A stretch of 64,000 bases of DNA from Brienomyrus brachyistius (GCF_023856365.1 NW_026042447.1:225739-289738); one strand, 5' to 3'; shown: positions 1-12,384, counted from the stretch's first letter. Made by a program: numbers and translations. Notes: generated from the letters alone by a model not told the origin.

Positions 1-1256
1 ATGGTGTTTCACACATAATGGGGTCCGTGGGCGTCCTCAGTCATTTTCAGGCTTTCAAAGCTCATCAATCATAAAAAGTCACATGGATCTGACACTCTGA
101 CACTGTTATATTCATTTGTTTAAATTCAATGAAAATACTATATATTACAGCTAGTTGGTGGATCCGTCTGCTCTTTATCTGCTCCTCACTGGCATACCTG
201 GGTCTCTCTACAGTGCTTCCCTGAAGCATCAGAACCATTTATAAGGGAATCTATGTGTGGCTGCCCTCTAGTGGATAAACAAAATTCAGCTACTTACATA
301 GTTTGACTGTATTTCCCTCCTAGTTTAGTTTAGTTCCTAATTTAATCTATCTGATGAAGCTGAAGGCAGAGATGGAAATTAGTTTAGTCATGACTTCAGA
401 CAAGGGATTCTGTACAATCAGAGATGGAGCTGCTGGTTGGGCTGGTCATCTTTTTCTGACTGATGTAGCTCTGGATGTAAAGTTGCAAACTGCTTAATAT
501 GTATCAATCTGTTTTATAATGTTCACACAAAAAAGTGCTTTTAATGTGTTTGCACCTTGTATCTCCCACAATGTGCTTCTGCATTTGATTCCTTCTTGAC
601 TTGGAGGTAAAGAGATTTAACTGGATGGATTTTACTTTTGTGAAGCACTATAGTCCAAAGCTGAACTGATTATTCAAAGCTTTCTGGTTTTTAAGTAAAA
701 CTACTTCATTTAAATTATCTGTAACCCACTTTGCGCCTTTCTAGACTCAACAAAGCATCATTGCCAACAAAATATGTTACAATTAAATCAGGTAAAGAAG
801 TTTCATTTGGAATTTACTGATCCAGGTTTTCAGAACCATGGACAGCAACTAGATTTACTGTCATTTAATGGGATTGAAAGCAGAAAACACAGGGATGTTT
901 TCATTTGATGTTGTCTTTCTTTTTACTTTTGATATGCCGTCTTCCTCCTTAGTTGATATGTGAGGCTGCTGTCAGCTGAGACAAACTGGTGTGATTTGTG
1001 ATTGGATTGGATGGTGGTGTGATTGGAGCGATAAGTGGGCGGTCCTGATTTAATGCGTACATCACCCTCTAAAAGAGTCCCTGATTGGTGGGCCCTGACA
1101 AGGAGGCGTGACCTAATAACCACAAACCGTTTAAGTTTGTGGAATTTGTTTTTAATAATAACCAATTTCATAAAAATACTAAATGTTTTGTAAAGTATCA
1201 ATTTATTAATCATGTATTAAAACAAATAATGACCAGTATAAAAGACATATACAAAA
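1..1256. other. No gene recognised
   Basis: AT-rich sequence with short open frames only. I see no exon with recognisable protein similarity on either strand, no RNA gene and no clear repeat structure. Confidence 0.5.
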
Positions 1257-1755
1257 CTATGCAAAAGTCTTGGGCCGTCAAATAAAATGATGTTCATCTT
1301 GGTCTAGAATTATAATATTTTGTCCATCAAAGAGTGGCAGCCCAGTCATTTCAAAATCTCTTCTAAGTCAGTACAGCATTTGCACCAACCATCTAATACA
1401 CCCATATATTTTTGACTTGACCATTAACACAACTCCTATGGCTAATCAATACATCATTAACATTTGTTTAATAATTAAATTAATTAAGCGAGCTGGTGGT
1501 GAAATTTAACAAATACATGGAATGGCTGAGGTGCCCCTGAGGAGAGATTTTGTAACCAAAGCGTGGTTCATCTAGTGATCCAACAAGGCATCAGCAACTT
1601 TTTGGAGAAAAGGAGAAATTCTTGTTAGTTTTTATTGTGTTACTTTTAATTTGCATATATTTTAATGATAATTGTGTTTTTGTTCTGAGCAAATATACAA
1701 AACCCAGATAAATAGCATTAAACATTTTCTTTGATGGCCCAAGACTTTTGCATAG
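1257..1755. mobile_element. Non-autonomous DNA transposon (MITE-like) with 20-bp terminal inverted repeats
   Basis: The left end (1257-1276) reads CTATGCAAAAGTCTTGGGCC. The right end (1736-1755) is its exact reverse complement. The 499 bp between them are AT-rich and hold no transposase frame. Long inverted repeats around a short non-coding core are the layout of a non-autonomous cut-and-paste element. The ends recall Tc1/mariner-like families of fish, but I cannot assign the family, and a TA target duplication is not clear-cut at these boundaries. Confidence 0.7.
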
Positions 1756-2035
1756 TACCGCATTTTTTCAGAATTAATAGACAATTTAATAAAATCCAGT
1801 CTAACCTTCACTAGTTAACTATTATTAAACATTAACCAGCAAGTGGCAGCAAAGCGCTTGTGAATAAGTGGCCAATACGTGGTTGTACAGGTTCCCAACA
1901 GATAATCCAACACTGCAGATCAACCTCTCTGTGTTTAACTGACTCTCTTGCTATGACTGTACAGACTTAGCAGGGTCAAGTGAAAGAGGCCTCACTGCAG
2001 TTAACATAACCGTGTACCTCGGCCGGTTGGGGAGG

Positions 2036-3810
2036 TTCTTACCATCTGTCCGCAGGGGGTCCCTGCTTTTGGGGTATCCACTCTGCGGGGGGGGGGGGGG
2101 GGGGATCCAATAGAGGAGGAGGAGGGACTCAACCTGGATGTCTTTTGTCTTATGCAGTCTGAGAGTTGACTGAATGCTGGGGCGGGGGTAGTTTTTCCTC
2201 TGTGGTGGGGTGTCTTGGGCTCTGTGGGGCCCGCTGATGCCACTGCCTTTGGCCCCGGTCTGGATGGGCCTGGGCCCCCCACCTTGGATGGATTTCGGGG
2301 GGGGGGGGGGGGGGTGCCTATGGGGGTCAGCGGGGGAGCTGGCTCCAGAGGGGGGGGAATTTGGCCCCCCGCCATTCCTTTCCTCCCCATCCCGAAGTGC
2401 CTCCCTTCTCCCGCTCCATCACACCACCACACACGTAGGGCTTTGAGGTGCAGGTGCGTTGCTGGGATACAGGGGAAGTATCCCTCCTCTGTCCCCTCGC
2501 GACCACATGTACCTCATTCATACACTACAACGTAGACACTCTCATTACTTACTCTCTCACAACACATACATTTAGGGCCTTGGGGGTGGGCACACAGAAT
2601 GGCATCCAGAGGGCGGTCTGTTCATTCAGCCTTACCTCTGGTGCCAGGGCCCACATCTCAATTTTAATCACACATAGACATTGAGGGTTCTGGGGAGGGG
2701 CTGAGCTAACACCAGCTGTTGGTCGGCAGGGGATGGTTATCGCTATGCCCTTCACCTGTTTTAAAAGCACTTTAGAACAACACGCACCAACAACACATCT
2801 GAGCGGGCGAAGGGGGGCATGGGGTCTTTTCACACCCCCGTTCCCTGTTCGCCATTTGGGGCTGGGGGCTGAGAGGAAGAGCTGTGGCCCCGCCGCCACA
2901 CTCCCTGCCGGTGGATGGGGCCCCCGGCCGCTGGTGCGTTGGTGGTTCTCGATGTCCAGGGCTGGGTGCTTGGGTGGGTGCTGGCTCACCCTCGGCGGTT
3001 GCCTGGCGGGGTCTGGCCCTCCTGGCTCTGTCGGCCCTTGCTGGGGGGTGGGGGGGCCCTTGGATCTCTGGGCCCAGGGCCTGGTCTGTTCTGGTGGGGC
3101 CGGCCGCCGGCGGAGCTTGCGGGCTCAGCGCCACGGCCCCCTGGGGCTCCTGCACTGTGGCTGCCGGATGGCCTCCCTCCGGAGCTCTCCTCTGCCCTTT
3201 TCTGGGTGAGGGATGCTATTCTCCCTGCGGTGGTCCTCCGGGGGCTCCCATGCCCTGGGGGGCCTCTGGATGTCTGGGGTCCGGGCCTCCTCCGTGTCTG
3301 CTTCATGTCCTGAGGGATGGGGCTGTGGCTCCCCACACACACTACTAGACATTTACATGGAGAAACCTTTTGAACACCGGCGCGCTCACAGATACAGGTG
3401 TGCACACAGGGGTACAAACAGGTTCTCACAGACACAAACAGGAGTACAAACAGGTTCTCACAGACACACGCAGGTGTACAAACAGGTTCTCACAGATACA
3501 AGCAGGTGTACAAACAGGTTCTCACAGATACACGCAGGTGTACAAACAGGTTGTCACAAACACACACTGTCTTTATCGGCTGTTGCTCCTTAACATGCTC
3601 ATTGTGATTCGTACAGATGTTGGTTGTTGTTTTCTCTCATCAGCAGGTATTGAAGCAGATTATCTGTGGTTTTCTTTCTTCTTAATTGTTTTTCTCTTTT
3701 CCCTCCCTCCCTCTCTATTTACCTTCCTCTCCGTTTTCGTCCTTCTGTCCCCCTCTCTCCTCTTCTCCCTCTCTTGAGGAAATAAATAAAAATAAATAGA
3801 AATAAAGTAG
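2036..3810 (+). repeat. GC-rich interspersed repeat with A-rich tail, probably retroposon-derived
   Basis: A strongly GC-rich block with poly-G runs (2087-2104, 2297-2314) sits between AT-rich flanks. It continues through a short minisatellite and a pyrimidine-rich stretch, and ends in an AAATAAATA-type A-rich tail near 3778-3808. The abrupt composition change and A-rich end suggest the 3' part of an inserted retroelement. Overlapping open frames on both strands are low-complexity G/P/R-rich and look like by-products of composition. Family not identified; a GC-rich degenerate gene is the less likely alternative. Confidence 0.4.
3386..3568. repeat. Minisatellite, 32-bp unit, about 5 copies
   Basis: A 32-bp unit containing CAGGTTCTCACAGA and GTACAAA recurs about five times with a few substitutions per unit. 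It lies inside the larger GC-rich repeat block. Confidence 0.85.
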
Positions 3811-3837
3811 TCCTCCGCAGAGGGGGGGTGGTGGAGG

Positions 3838-3838
<1 letters not shown>

Positions 3839-3891
<53 letters not shown>

Positions 3892-3897
3892 TATATA
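3839..3897. repeat. (TA)n microsatellite
   Basis: A nearly pure TA dinucleotide run with one AAA interruption near the right end. It produces spurious YIYI frames on the minus strand. Confidence 0.95.
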
Positions 3898-3904
3898 ACC
3901 ATTT

Positions 3905-4130
3905 ATTTCCAGCTTGTCTGACTCATTCTGCTCCACGAAGGTCATCTCCTCTGCCAGCTTCCTCTAACACAGGGAGACCCTCTGCTTCTCTCTGATTGGT
4001 TCCCGCTTTCTACAGGAGGTCCAGTGCAGCTGAATGGTGATGATGGTGCAAATCAGATAAAACACACCAGTCCCAGCTTTCAGTACAGCATCCAGAACCT
4101 GCTCCCACCTGTCAGACATCAGTGTGTCTG
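3905..4130 (-). pseudogene. Possible transmembrane/cytoplasmic-tail exon of a membrane receptor (fragment)
   Basis: The minus strand reads a hydrophobic stretch (AGTGVFYLICTIITIQL) preceded by WEQVLDAVLK and followed by basic CRKRE. It then hits a TAG and continues in the same frame with RKLAEEMTFVEQ. A single hydrophobic span with a basic stop-transfer edge resembles a type I receptor membrane exon, and the immunoglobulin-type exons at 5.7-6.7 kb are on the same strand. The link to those exons is inference. There is no catalytic or family-defining motif, so this may be chance coding-like sequence. The in-frame stop may be the true end of a short tail. Confidence 0.25.
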
Positions 4131-4937
4131 TCAGTCACACGTATCACAATTAAACCTGAAGAACAGAAGAGTGAATCTATTCTGACTGAAGTAAAACCAT
4201 CTTGATGATCAACAGCAGCACCGATAAGCCCAGTCTTACATGCAGAGCCAGCTGGACCAAAGAGCTGAATAAGAGGGTGGATTTGAACAGTAAAGTCTTA
4301 CGTGCTTTATAGCAACACGGTACAGCCATCTGTACTACTGTATTACACAGGTTACATGTGAGGAACAGGAGACGTTAACAAAGAGCATGAAAATAGCTAG
4401 AGATTATCACACAACATGTTACACTATTTTGTAAAAACAGGCCTGCAGTCGTTCCCCAGCAGCATAGGGCACAAGGCAAGGGCTCACCCTGGATGGGATG
4501 GGATCTCAAGTTTATTATTAATAAAATAAAATAAAAAATAATATCTTTTTCTCTTAAAATTAAAATGACAGTTTCCCATTACTGTGTGATCAGGTAAATG
4601 CTGCTAGCTGGATCCCCACACTACTGTAAATGCTGCTGAATGCTTACCTCAGTTTTTCATTATCCCCTCCTTCTTCATCATGTGCAGAGAAAAGGAGAGC
4701 AGTGGAAACAGGAGAAAGGATCGTTAATAAAAAGCAGTGCTCTGTTAGTCAATAAAGACTAAGAAAAGGTCACTCTTGAAACTGAAATATAAATTATGAA
4801 AGGTATTCTACAGAGAAAATGATTAGATGGAGAACAATGAATTAGTGTCATGACCAAAGTATTCACATCCCACGGCACTGATAGTGAACAGGTGAGATAA
4901 ATGATTTTATTAACATATTATAATGTATTTATTGTAG
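4131..4937. other. No gene recognised
   Basis: AT-rich intergenic or intronic sequence. No convincing exon, RNA gene or repeat was identified. Confidence 0.4.
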
Positions 4938-5268
4938 CAGGGTGGCACGGTGGTGCAGTGGTTTGCAATGTCACCTCACACCTCTGGCACGTGTGCTCAA
5001 GTCTCTACCAGAGTTCTGTGTGTGTGGAGTTTGCATGTTCTCCCCGTGTCATTGTGGGGTTTCCTCCAGGTACTCTGATTTCCCCCCACAGTCCAAAAAC
5101 ATGCTGAGGCTAATTGGAGTTGTCAAATTGCCGGTAGGTGTGCTTGTGCGAGAGAATGGAGTGTGAGTGTGTCCTGCAATGGGTTGGCACCCTGTCATGG
5201 AACATACCCTGCCTTGCGCCCATAGGGACCCTGAATTAGACAAGCAGTTTCAGACAATGGATGGATGC
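4938..5268 (+). mobile_element. V-SINE-like retroposon (tRNA-derived head), plus orientation
   Basis: It begins with the tRNA-derived head GGTGGCACGGTGGTGCAGTG. The conserved core follows (GTTTGCATGTTCTCCCCGTG, then GGTTTCCTCC and CAGTCCAAAAACATGC). It ends with the ATGGATGGATG tail common to this group in fish genomes. Several substitutions relative to the familiar consensus indicate an old, inactive copy. The V-SINE superfamily (for example DANA-like elements) is known for this conserved central domain. Confidence 0.8.
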
Positions 5269-5401
5269 AGCACTGGAACAGATATTACAGAGTACAACTG
5301 TAACACTGGCCTACGCTGCAATGAAAAACCACCTACAGACATGTTAGTCAGTCTTCACACAATTAGACTGATCATAAACTAGAAGACACACATTCTATAT
5401 T

Positions 5402-5572
5402 AGAGACACCAATTAGGCTGACTGTGTGTTTTTGGATTGTTGGAGGAAACCCACACGGCATGTAGAGAACATGCAAACTCCACACAGAAAGAGCAGAAGC
5501 CAGATTCAAACCCCTGAACATGGAGGTGTGAAGCAACAGCGCCACCTACTGGACCACCGTGCCACTATCATT
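5402..5572 (-). mobile_element. V-SINE-like retroposon fragment, inverted relative to the first
   Basis: On the minus strand this has the same order as the element at 4938-5268: head with GGCACGGTGGTCCAGTAGG, then the GTTTGCATGTTCTC core and GGTTTCCTCCAACAATCC. The 3' half is missing. It is more diverged than the neighbouring plus-strand copy, so the two probably inserted independently. Confidence 0.7.
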
Positions 5573-5748
5573 GAAACAATAATCCCAATAAATAATTGTT
5601 TCACAACAGCTGATAAATATCCTCACAAAGAAGCACAAACCCCTTTGTGAGTGAAACTGCTGGGTTTCAAAAATAAAATAAAATTAGTATTTATCTATTT
5701 ATATTCAAGCACAAAGGATTCACAGGCAGATTTAAATCAATTACTTAC

Positions 5749-6017
5749 GTTTGACAGTTATATGAACTGGAATCTGCAGGTTTCCAGCAGCACACCAATG
5801 CCAGCCAGTGTCCTTCCTCTCCAGCCCACTCATTGTCACAATGAAGGTTTTATTTTCTGTGTCATCCCTGATCAGGACAGGCCTCCCATGCAAACTCACT
5901 GATCTCTCTGATGCACAGGAGCCCCCAATCTTACACCACATCCTTTGTCTTTTGTTGTTTCCATAGTAACACTGTCTCCATCCACACCCGTCACCTCCTG
6001 TTTGTCCACTGACAGCC
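5749..6017 (-). CDS. Immunoglobulin V-type domain exon, CD300/pIgR-like receptor family
   Basis: A single exon on the minus strand, with an acceptor (TCCTCCAG) after 6017 and a GTAAGT donor just left of 5749. The translation shows a V-type Ig fold: a first cysteine in RQCYYG, a second pair in MWCKIGGSC, the RPVLIRDD and FIVTMSGLERKD segments, and the F-strand DTGWHWCAAG motif with the closing cysteine. The extra WC...SC pair is typical of the CMRF35/CD300 and polymeric-Ig-receptor-like families, which in fish form large clusters of cell-surface receptors. No leader or membrane exon is securely linked. The part before the first cysteine fits the family less well, so this may be an isolated or decayed exon. 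Confidence 0.6.
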
Positions 6018-6370
6018 CTGGAGGACTTCAACACACAGGTAAAACACTCAAAGACTTGCACAGCAATGAAATGTTTTATGAATGTCAGCCCATTACAACA
6101 TACATACTGTATGTAAATGTTTGGCCAATAAACTGACATTTTTTAACATATTGCTTATCATATTTAACCTCATGAAGTCGCCCGATTTAGCTGACACTGT
6201 TACTTCTTCCAAGTCTCGTTTATCATATTGAATTAAATTAAAATGCAGATTTTTAAAATATTAAAACATTTTTCCATCAGTGTTTGTGTTAAGGTCCTTC
6301 CTTTTTGACTCAGTGACATGTTACATACTGTGCATCTCATTGGCTACAGTCTGCAGTACAGACATCTTAC

Positions 6371-6684
6371 CATCAGTGACTGACAGATTAACCTGATCAG
6401 AGAGGCTCCACTGATCTTCACACCACACCAGTACCGATCGGAGTCCTCAGCTGTCAGATTGTTGATGGTCACAGTGAAGACTCGCTGGTCAGGATCATCT
6501 CTGACTCACACTTTACCCTCCTGTGGAGAGTCAGTGTGTACTATGGGAGTACATGACCTCACATTATACCCTCTGCACCAGTATTTCACATGAGTTTTAT
6601 ATCTGTCACCATAGGAACATGGGATTGTTACAGATCATCTTCTCTGTACACAGGCCCATTTCACTGTAGACACACTGTCAGCAC
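6371..6684 (-). pseudogene. Broken immunoglobulin V-type exon, CD300/pIgR-like
   Basis: The exon has a good acceptor (TTTTCCCCACAG) at its 5' side and a GTAAGA donor left of 6371. One frame reads the family landmarks SVTIPCSYG, VKYWCRGYN, RVFTVTINNLTAEDSDRYWCG. Two in-frame TGA codons interrupt it: one just before SVTIPCSYG where the family normally has glycines, and one before VRDDPDQ. The last segment also drifts out of the usual frame. Splice sites and Ig cysteines survive, so this is a recent pseudoexon of the same receptor family as the exon at 5749-6017, and it lies upstream of it on the same strand. Confidence 0.7.
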
Positions 6685-7059
6685 CTGTGGGGAAAATAAT
6701 TAACTGAATAAGGATTTTCCATCTTATGACATCTCTAAGTAATTATGCTTGGTTTGTGTAATACTTAGATTAGGTCATGTGTAATTAACAGAACAGTGAT
6801 GATGTATAAAAGTCAAAGACCATCATTTTACTATAAGAACAAGGAAAACAAAACTAGTGTCTGATCTTGGGAAGGGCTTCAGCAGGATGTGGGATCGGGA
6901 ATCTGAGCCTGGCAGTGTTTTCTAGGGTCTGAGAGGAAAATCAGGACCTTAAATCCCTAGTAAAAGGCCTAGATGAGGTGAATGAATGGGCTTGTCACTG
7001 TGTGGGATGGCCACACCCCTTCAGTACTATGGCCTTACTTGTAAACATATCCAGTCCTG

Positions 7060-7770
7060 TGATACAGGCCCTCTCATATTCCCTCTATACATGCTTCCTT
7101 TGGGCTCTATTTGTGAACGTTATTATGTAAAATATCATTGCTATGCTGGTGATACGCAGCTCTATCTGCCATTAAAACCTGGTGACTGCTGCTCTCTGGT
7201 GGCCCTTTCTAACTGTCTGGAGGATATTAAGAACAGGACAGCAATGACTTTCGTCCAGATTAATGAAAACAAGACAGAGGTAATGAGTTTTGGTCACTGT
7301 TCATGATCTCAGAGAACAATTAGGGCCTCATTCAGAAAACTTCCAGTCACATACTAAAAATCTTGGTGTCATCTTTGATTCATCACTGAGTTTGATAAAC
7401 AAATAAATGCTGTTGTGAAGGGGTGTTTCTGTCAGCTGAGTTCAATAGCCTGGCTTAAACCACACCTTTCAGCCAAAGACCTGGAGAGTTACTCCTGCTT
7501 TTATCCTGATTGGGTTACTGCCGTTCTCTGTACCCAGGTTTACCAGAAGCATCTTTATTCTGACTACACCTTGTTCAAAACGGTGCTACCAGGCTCTCAA
7601 CAAAAAATAGACACCAAATTTCCCCTGTGTTGGCTGCATTGCATTGGCTACCTGTTAAGTTTTGAGAATTTCTGAGAATACAGTTTAAAGATTTCTTATT
7701 TCTTTCTAAGGCGATACATGGCATAGGTCCCCAGTCCGTCTCGGAGCTAATTCAGCCTTACACCGCTTCT
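7060..7770 (+). pseudogene. Reverse transcriptase C-terminal remnant of an L2/Rex-like LINE
   Basis: The translation shows GPLIFPLYMLPLG, then HCYAGDTQLYLPL, then NENKTEVMSFG, then (with frame changes and stops) LGVIFDSSLS, a GCFCQLSSIAWLKPHLS-like segment and LPVKF/FKDF-type thumb sequence. These are the palm and thumb blocks of fish non-LTR reverse transcriptases of the L2/Rex type. The catalytic-core motif normally reads YADDTQLY; here the first aspartate position is glycine (YAGDTQLY). That change and the stops make it inactive. The 5' half of the element is absent. Confidence 0.8.
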
Positions 7771-7779
7771 TATTAGATG

Positions 7780-8033
7780 CATCTCTGTACTGACCCTGCA
7801 CACACAGGAACACATTTTATTTATCTATTTAATCTGACTATTCTGCTTTGCACATCATGTATTTAACATTTAAAGTGATTTTATATTTATTACTAGATTA
7901 TTGTATAACTTTTGCACTGTTTTTTGAACTTGGTTGTTGCTTAGTCTTGTTTTTCCATGGAGCACCATTATACCAAAAATAATTCCTTGTAGGGTCAACC
8001 TACTTGGCAATAAACCACAGTCTGATTCTGATT
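7780..8033 (+). repeat. 3' end of a second retroelement, nested in the LINE 3' UTR
   Basis: The stretch has the ATTCCTTGTAGG...ACTTGGCAATAAA...TCTGATTCTGATT ending of a widespread fish retroelement tail. It separates the reverse transcriptase remnant from what looks like that LINE's own terminal sequence at 8085-8168. Confidence 0.6.
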
Positions 8034-8084
8034 ATTTTTTGTGTAACATTGGCCAATGTCTCTACTTTTACTATATATTTATAT

Positions 8085-8168
8085 TATTTTGACCTACAGC
8101 ACTTTGGCACAACATAGATTGTTTTTAAATGTGCTATAGAAATAAAAATAATTCAACTTGATATAGAA
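8085..8168 (+). repeat. 3' terminal sequence of an L2-like LINE
   Basis: It contains CAGCACTTTGGC, TTTTTAAATGTGCTATAGAAAT and AAATAATTCAACTTGAT, the usual 3' ending of fish L2-type LINEs. It is probably the displaced tail of the element at 7060-7770. Confidence 0.65.
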
Positions 8169-9052
8169 ACGTATTTCAAGTCATCCATCTTGCCGAGATG
8201 GGGGTTGCGCTGTGACCCCTGGTGGACAAATTATGCAGCAACAGTACTCATATCATGGTTGAAAGTTCTGTCTTCAGTCTCTCTGTTTCTTTTTAGTTAT
8301 CATTAATTGGCCATTATAAACCAAATGCTGATAGCGATTTATCACAGACTCCTGCATTAATGAATTAAAATATTCATGATGAATAAAGAAGATGAATTGG
8401 CGCTAATGTGTATTTTTACTGTGTTATTGATGAGATAAATATTACAGTACACGGATCGCTCTGGTGTCTCAGAAATTGTCTCCATTTTTTCATACCAATT
8501 TATCATTAGTACAGTAGTGCTTGCAGTTCACAAATGCTTTGGCCTACAAACAATTTGGTTCACAAAAACAAAATTTGGTCAATGAACAAACTCGACCAGA
8601 TTCCTTTTTTTATACTAGTGTAACACCGGCGGGGCGCATATCCCAGCATGCCCCGCGTACAATTGTAAATAGAAGGACCACGACAGGCACCCAACAAGCA
8701 CCGAACCCAAATACACAGATGGGAAACACAATGTTGTCAGAAGCTGAACTGCGAAATGCAGATGCAGTGAGAGATTTACACACACTAAATACACGTTAGG
8801 ATCGGACAGGGTATACACACAAGACATGGGCAAAGTGTAAAGTGAGGTAGACCTTCATGGGTCAGTCCATTGCAGGGCAATGGAAGCTGGAGAAATGCCA
8901 TGTGAACAGCAGAAATGTGGTCATACAGGATGTGAGGGTGAGACTGTGTGCTGTATACAGAGGGTCTGACCTCACGGCTTTGTTTCAGTCTTTAGTATTG
9001 TGATGACATTGTGATAGCCCAGTGATAACTATACTGGATGGGTGGTACCCCT
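8169..9052. other. No gene recognised
   Basis: No supported exon, RNA or repeat. Short frames in this stretch lack family features. Confidence 0.45.
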
Positions 9053-12000
9053 TTAAAGACACTTCCGGCATGTAAATGGAGAACGAAATTATAGTTATAC
9101 CGAATCTCCTACACACAATACCAAGGTTACCAACTTTGCTCAAATATGCAGATCAATCAAATATTTTGCAGATCAAATATGATGCTAAGTTAGTACTAAG
9201 TTAAAATATGTTCCGGACTTGTAACATGCACCCATGATTTGGAACAGTCAGCAGGCTGTCTCTGGCCACGCCCCCTACACTCGGTCCGGCCCCTGGCTTT
9301 TCCTGAATTCTGATTTCTTTACATAAACATTGACTTCATTGATATTGTTATTGATTTATCGACAGACCATCATACGTTTTAGACGTTATAATAACAACAC
9401 TCTATTGATCCCCAAAGAGAGAAATTCTCTCCTTGCCTGCCCCCTCTTACTGTCCATGATACACAAGCACATATGTAGAAAAACGTCAGCTTGGGAGCCA
9501 AGGCTGGACTTAACCTACTCCTTCCAGTCCAACTGGAAACTGCCCCATGGCCGAGCGGTCTAAAGCCTCCTGCGCAGCGAAAATGGCCTTTCAAAGTAAG
9601 GGGTGTTCTGTTCTCCGAAGTAAGGCGTGGGTTCGAATCCAACTTCCGACAAAAGTTCTTCAATCGCTACAGCAGAATTTGAGCCACTGATCGGCTTTAA
9701 TTGCTTTGTTTTATTTTTGCGTTTCAGGCAAAACTACATAACACTTAAAGACACTACGGGCATGTAAATGGAGAACGAAATTATAGTTATACCGAATCTC
9801 CTACACACAATACCAAGGTTACCAACTTTGCTCAGCTGACCGGAGTGAGACGTTCAATTCCCGTAAGATTTCTTTGCGCCAGCCTGAGAGTATGACAAAC
9901 ACGTCACACCAGATGCATGAGAGATGGAAACCTGGGATATTCAGTCGAATCAGATCAAATATGATGCTAAGTTAGTACTAAGTTAAAATATGTTCCGGAC
10001 TTGTAACATGCACCCATGATTTGGAACAGTCAGCAGGCTGTCTCTGGCCACGCCCCCTACACTCCGGTCCGGCCCCTGGCTTTTCCTGAATTCTGATTTC
10101 TTTACATAAACATTGACTTCATTGATATTGTTATTGATTTATCGACAGACCATCATACGTTTTAGACGTTATAATAACAACACTCTATTGATCCCCAAAG
10201 AGAGAAATTCTCTCCTTGCCTGCCCCCTCTTACTGTCCATGATACACAAGCACATATGTAGAAAAACGTCAGCTTGGGAGCCAAGGCTGGACTTAACCTA
10301 CTCCTTCCAGTCCAACTGGAAACTGCCCCATGGCCGAGCGGTCTAAAGCCTCCTGCGCAGTGAAAATGGCCTTTCAAAGTAAGGGGTGTTCTGTTCTCCG
10401 AAGTAAGGCGTGGGTTCGAATCCAACTTCCGACAAAAGTTCTTCAATCGCTACAGCAGAATTTGAGCCACTGATCGGCTTTAATTGCTTTGTTTTATTTT
10501 TGCGTTTCAGGCAAAACTACATAACACTTAAAGACACTACGGGCATGTAAATGGAGAACGAAATTATAGTTATACCGAATCTCCTACACACAATACCAAG
10601 GTTACCAACTTTGCTCAGCTGACCGGAGTGAGACGTTCAATTCCCGTAAGATTTCTTTGCGCCAGCCTGAGAGTATGACAAACACGTCACACCAGATGCA
10701 TGAGAGATGGAAACCTGGGATATTCAGTCGAATCAGATCAAATATGATGCTAAGTTAGTACTAAGTTAAAATATGTTCCGGACTTGTAACATGCACCCAT
10801 GATTTGGAACAGTCAGCAGGCTGTCTCTGGCCACGCCCCCTACACTCCGGTCCGGCCCCTGGCTTTTCCTGAATTCTGATTTCTTTACATAAACATTGAC
10901 TTCATTGATATTGTTATTGATTTATCGACAGACCATCATACGTTTTAGACGTTATAATAACAACACTCTATTGATCCCCAAAGAGAGAAATTCTCTCCTT
11001 GCCTGCCCCCTCTTACTGTCCATGATACACAAGCACATATGTAGAAAAACGTCAGCTTGGGAGCCAAGGCTGGACTTAACCTACTCCTTCCAGTCCAACT
11101 GGAAACTGCCCCATGGCCGAGCGGTCTAAAGCCTCCTGCGCAGCGAAAATGGCCTTTCAAAGTAAGGGGTGTTCTGTTCTCCGAAGTAAGGCGTGGGTTC
11201 GAATCCAACTTCCGACAAAAGTTCTTCAATCGCTACAGCAGAATTTGAGCCACTGATCGGCTTTAATTGCTTTGTTTTATTTTTGCGTTTCAGGCAAAAC
11301 TACATAACACTTAAAGACACTACGGGCATGTAAATGGAGAACGAAATTATAGTTATACCGAATCTCCTACACACAATACCAAGGTTACCAACTTTGCTCA
11401 GCTGACCGGAGTGAGACGTTCAATTCCCGTAAGATTTCTTTGCGCCAGCCTGAGAGTATGACAAACACGTCACACCAGATGCATGAGAGATGGAAACCTG
11501 GGATATTCAGTCGAATCAGATCAAATATGATGCTAAGTTAGTACTAAGTTAAAATATGTTCCGGACTTGTAACATGCACCCATGATTTGGAACAGTCAGC
11601 AGGCTGTCTCTGGCCACGCCCCCTACACTCCGGTCCGGCCCCTGGCTTTTCCTGAATTCTGATTTCTTTACATAAACATTGACTTCATTGATATTGTTAT
11701 TGATTTATCGACAGACCATCATACGTTTTAGACGTTATAATAACAACACTCTATTGATCCCCAAAGAGAGAAATTCTCTCCTTGCCTGCCCCCTCTTACT
11801 GTCCATGATACACAAGCACATATGTAGAAAAACGTCAGCTTGGGAGCCAAGGCTGGACTTAACCTACTCCTTCCAGTCCAACTGGAAACTGCCCCATGGC
11901 CGAGCGGTCTAAAGCCTCCTGCGCAGCGAAAATGGCCTTTCAACGTAAGGGGTGTTCTGTTCTCCGAAGTAAGGCGTGGGTTCGAATCCAACTTCCGACG

Positions 12001-12384
12001 AAAGTTCTTCAATCGCTACAGCAGAATTTGAGCCACTGATCGGCTTTAATTGCTTTGTTTTATTTTTGCGTTTCAGGCAAAACTACATAACACTTAAAGA
12101 CACTACGGGCATGTAAATGGAGAACGAAATTATAGTTATACCGAATCTCCTACACACAATACCAAGGTTACCAACTTTGCTCAGCTGACCGGAGTGAGAC
12201 GTTCAATTCCCGTAAGATTTCTTTGCGCCAGCCTGAGAGTCTGAAAACACGTCACACCAGATGCATGAGAGATGGAAACCTGGGATATTCAGTCGAATCA
12301 GATCAAATATGATGCTAAGTTAGTACTAAGTTAAAATATGTTCCGGACTTGTAACATGCACCCATGATTTGGAACAGTCAGCAG

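Noticed and set aside
2001..3435. Several 100-150 codon frames on both strands
   Set aside because: P/G/R-rich low-complexity translations in a GC-rich repeat with poly-G runs. No start context, splice logic or family similarity.
3660..3945. Minus-strand frames with YIYIYI runs
   Set aside because: They are produced by the TA microsatellite.
9548..9651. Functional tRNA-Leu gene
   Set aside because: The acceptor stem does not close, a T-stem pair is lost and no anticodon arm is evident.
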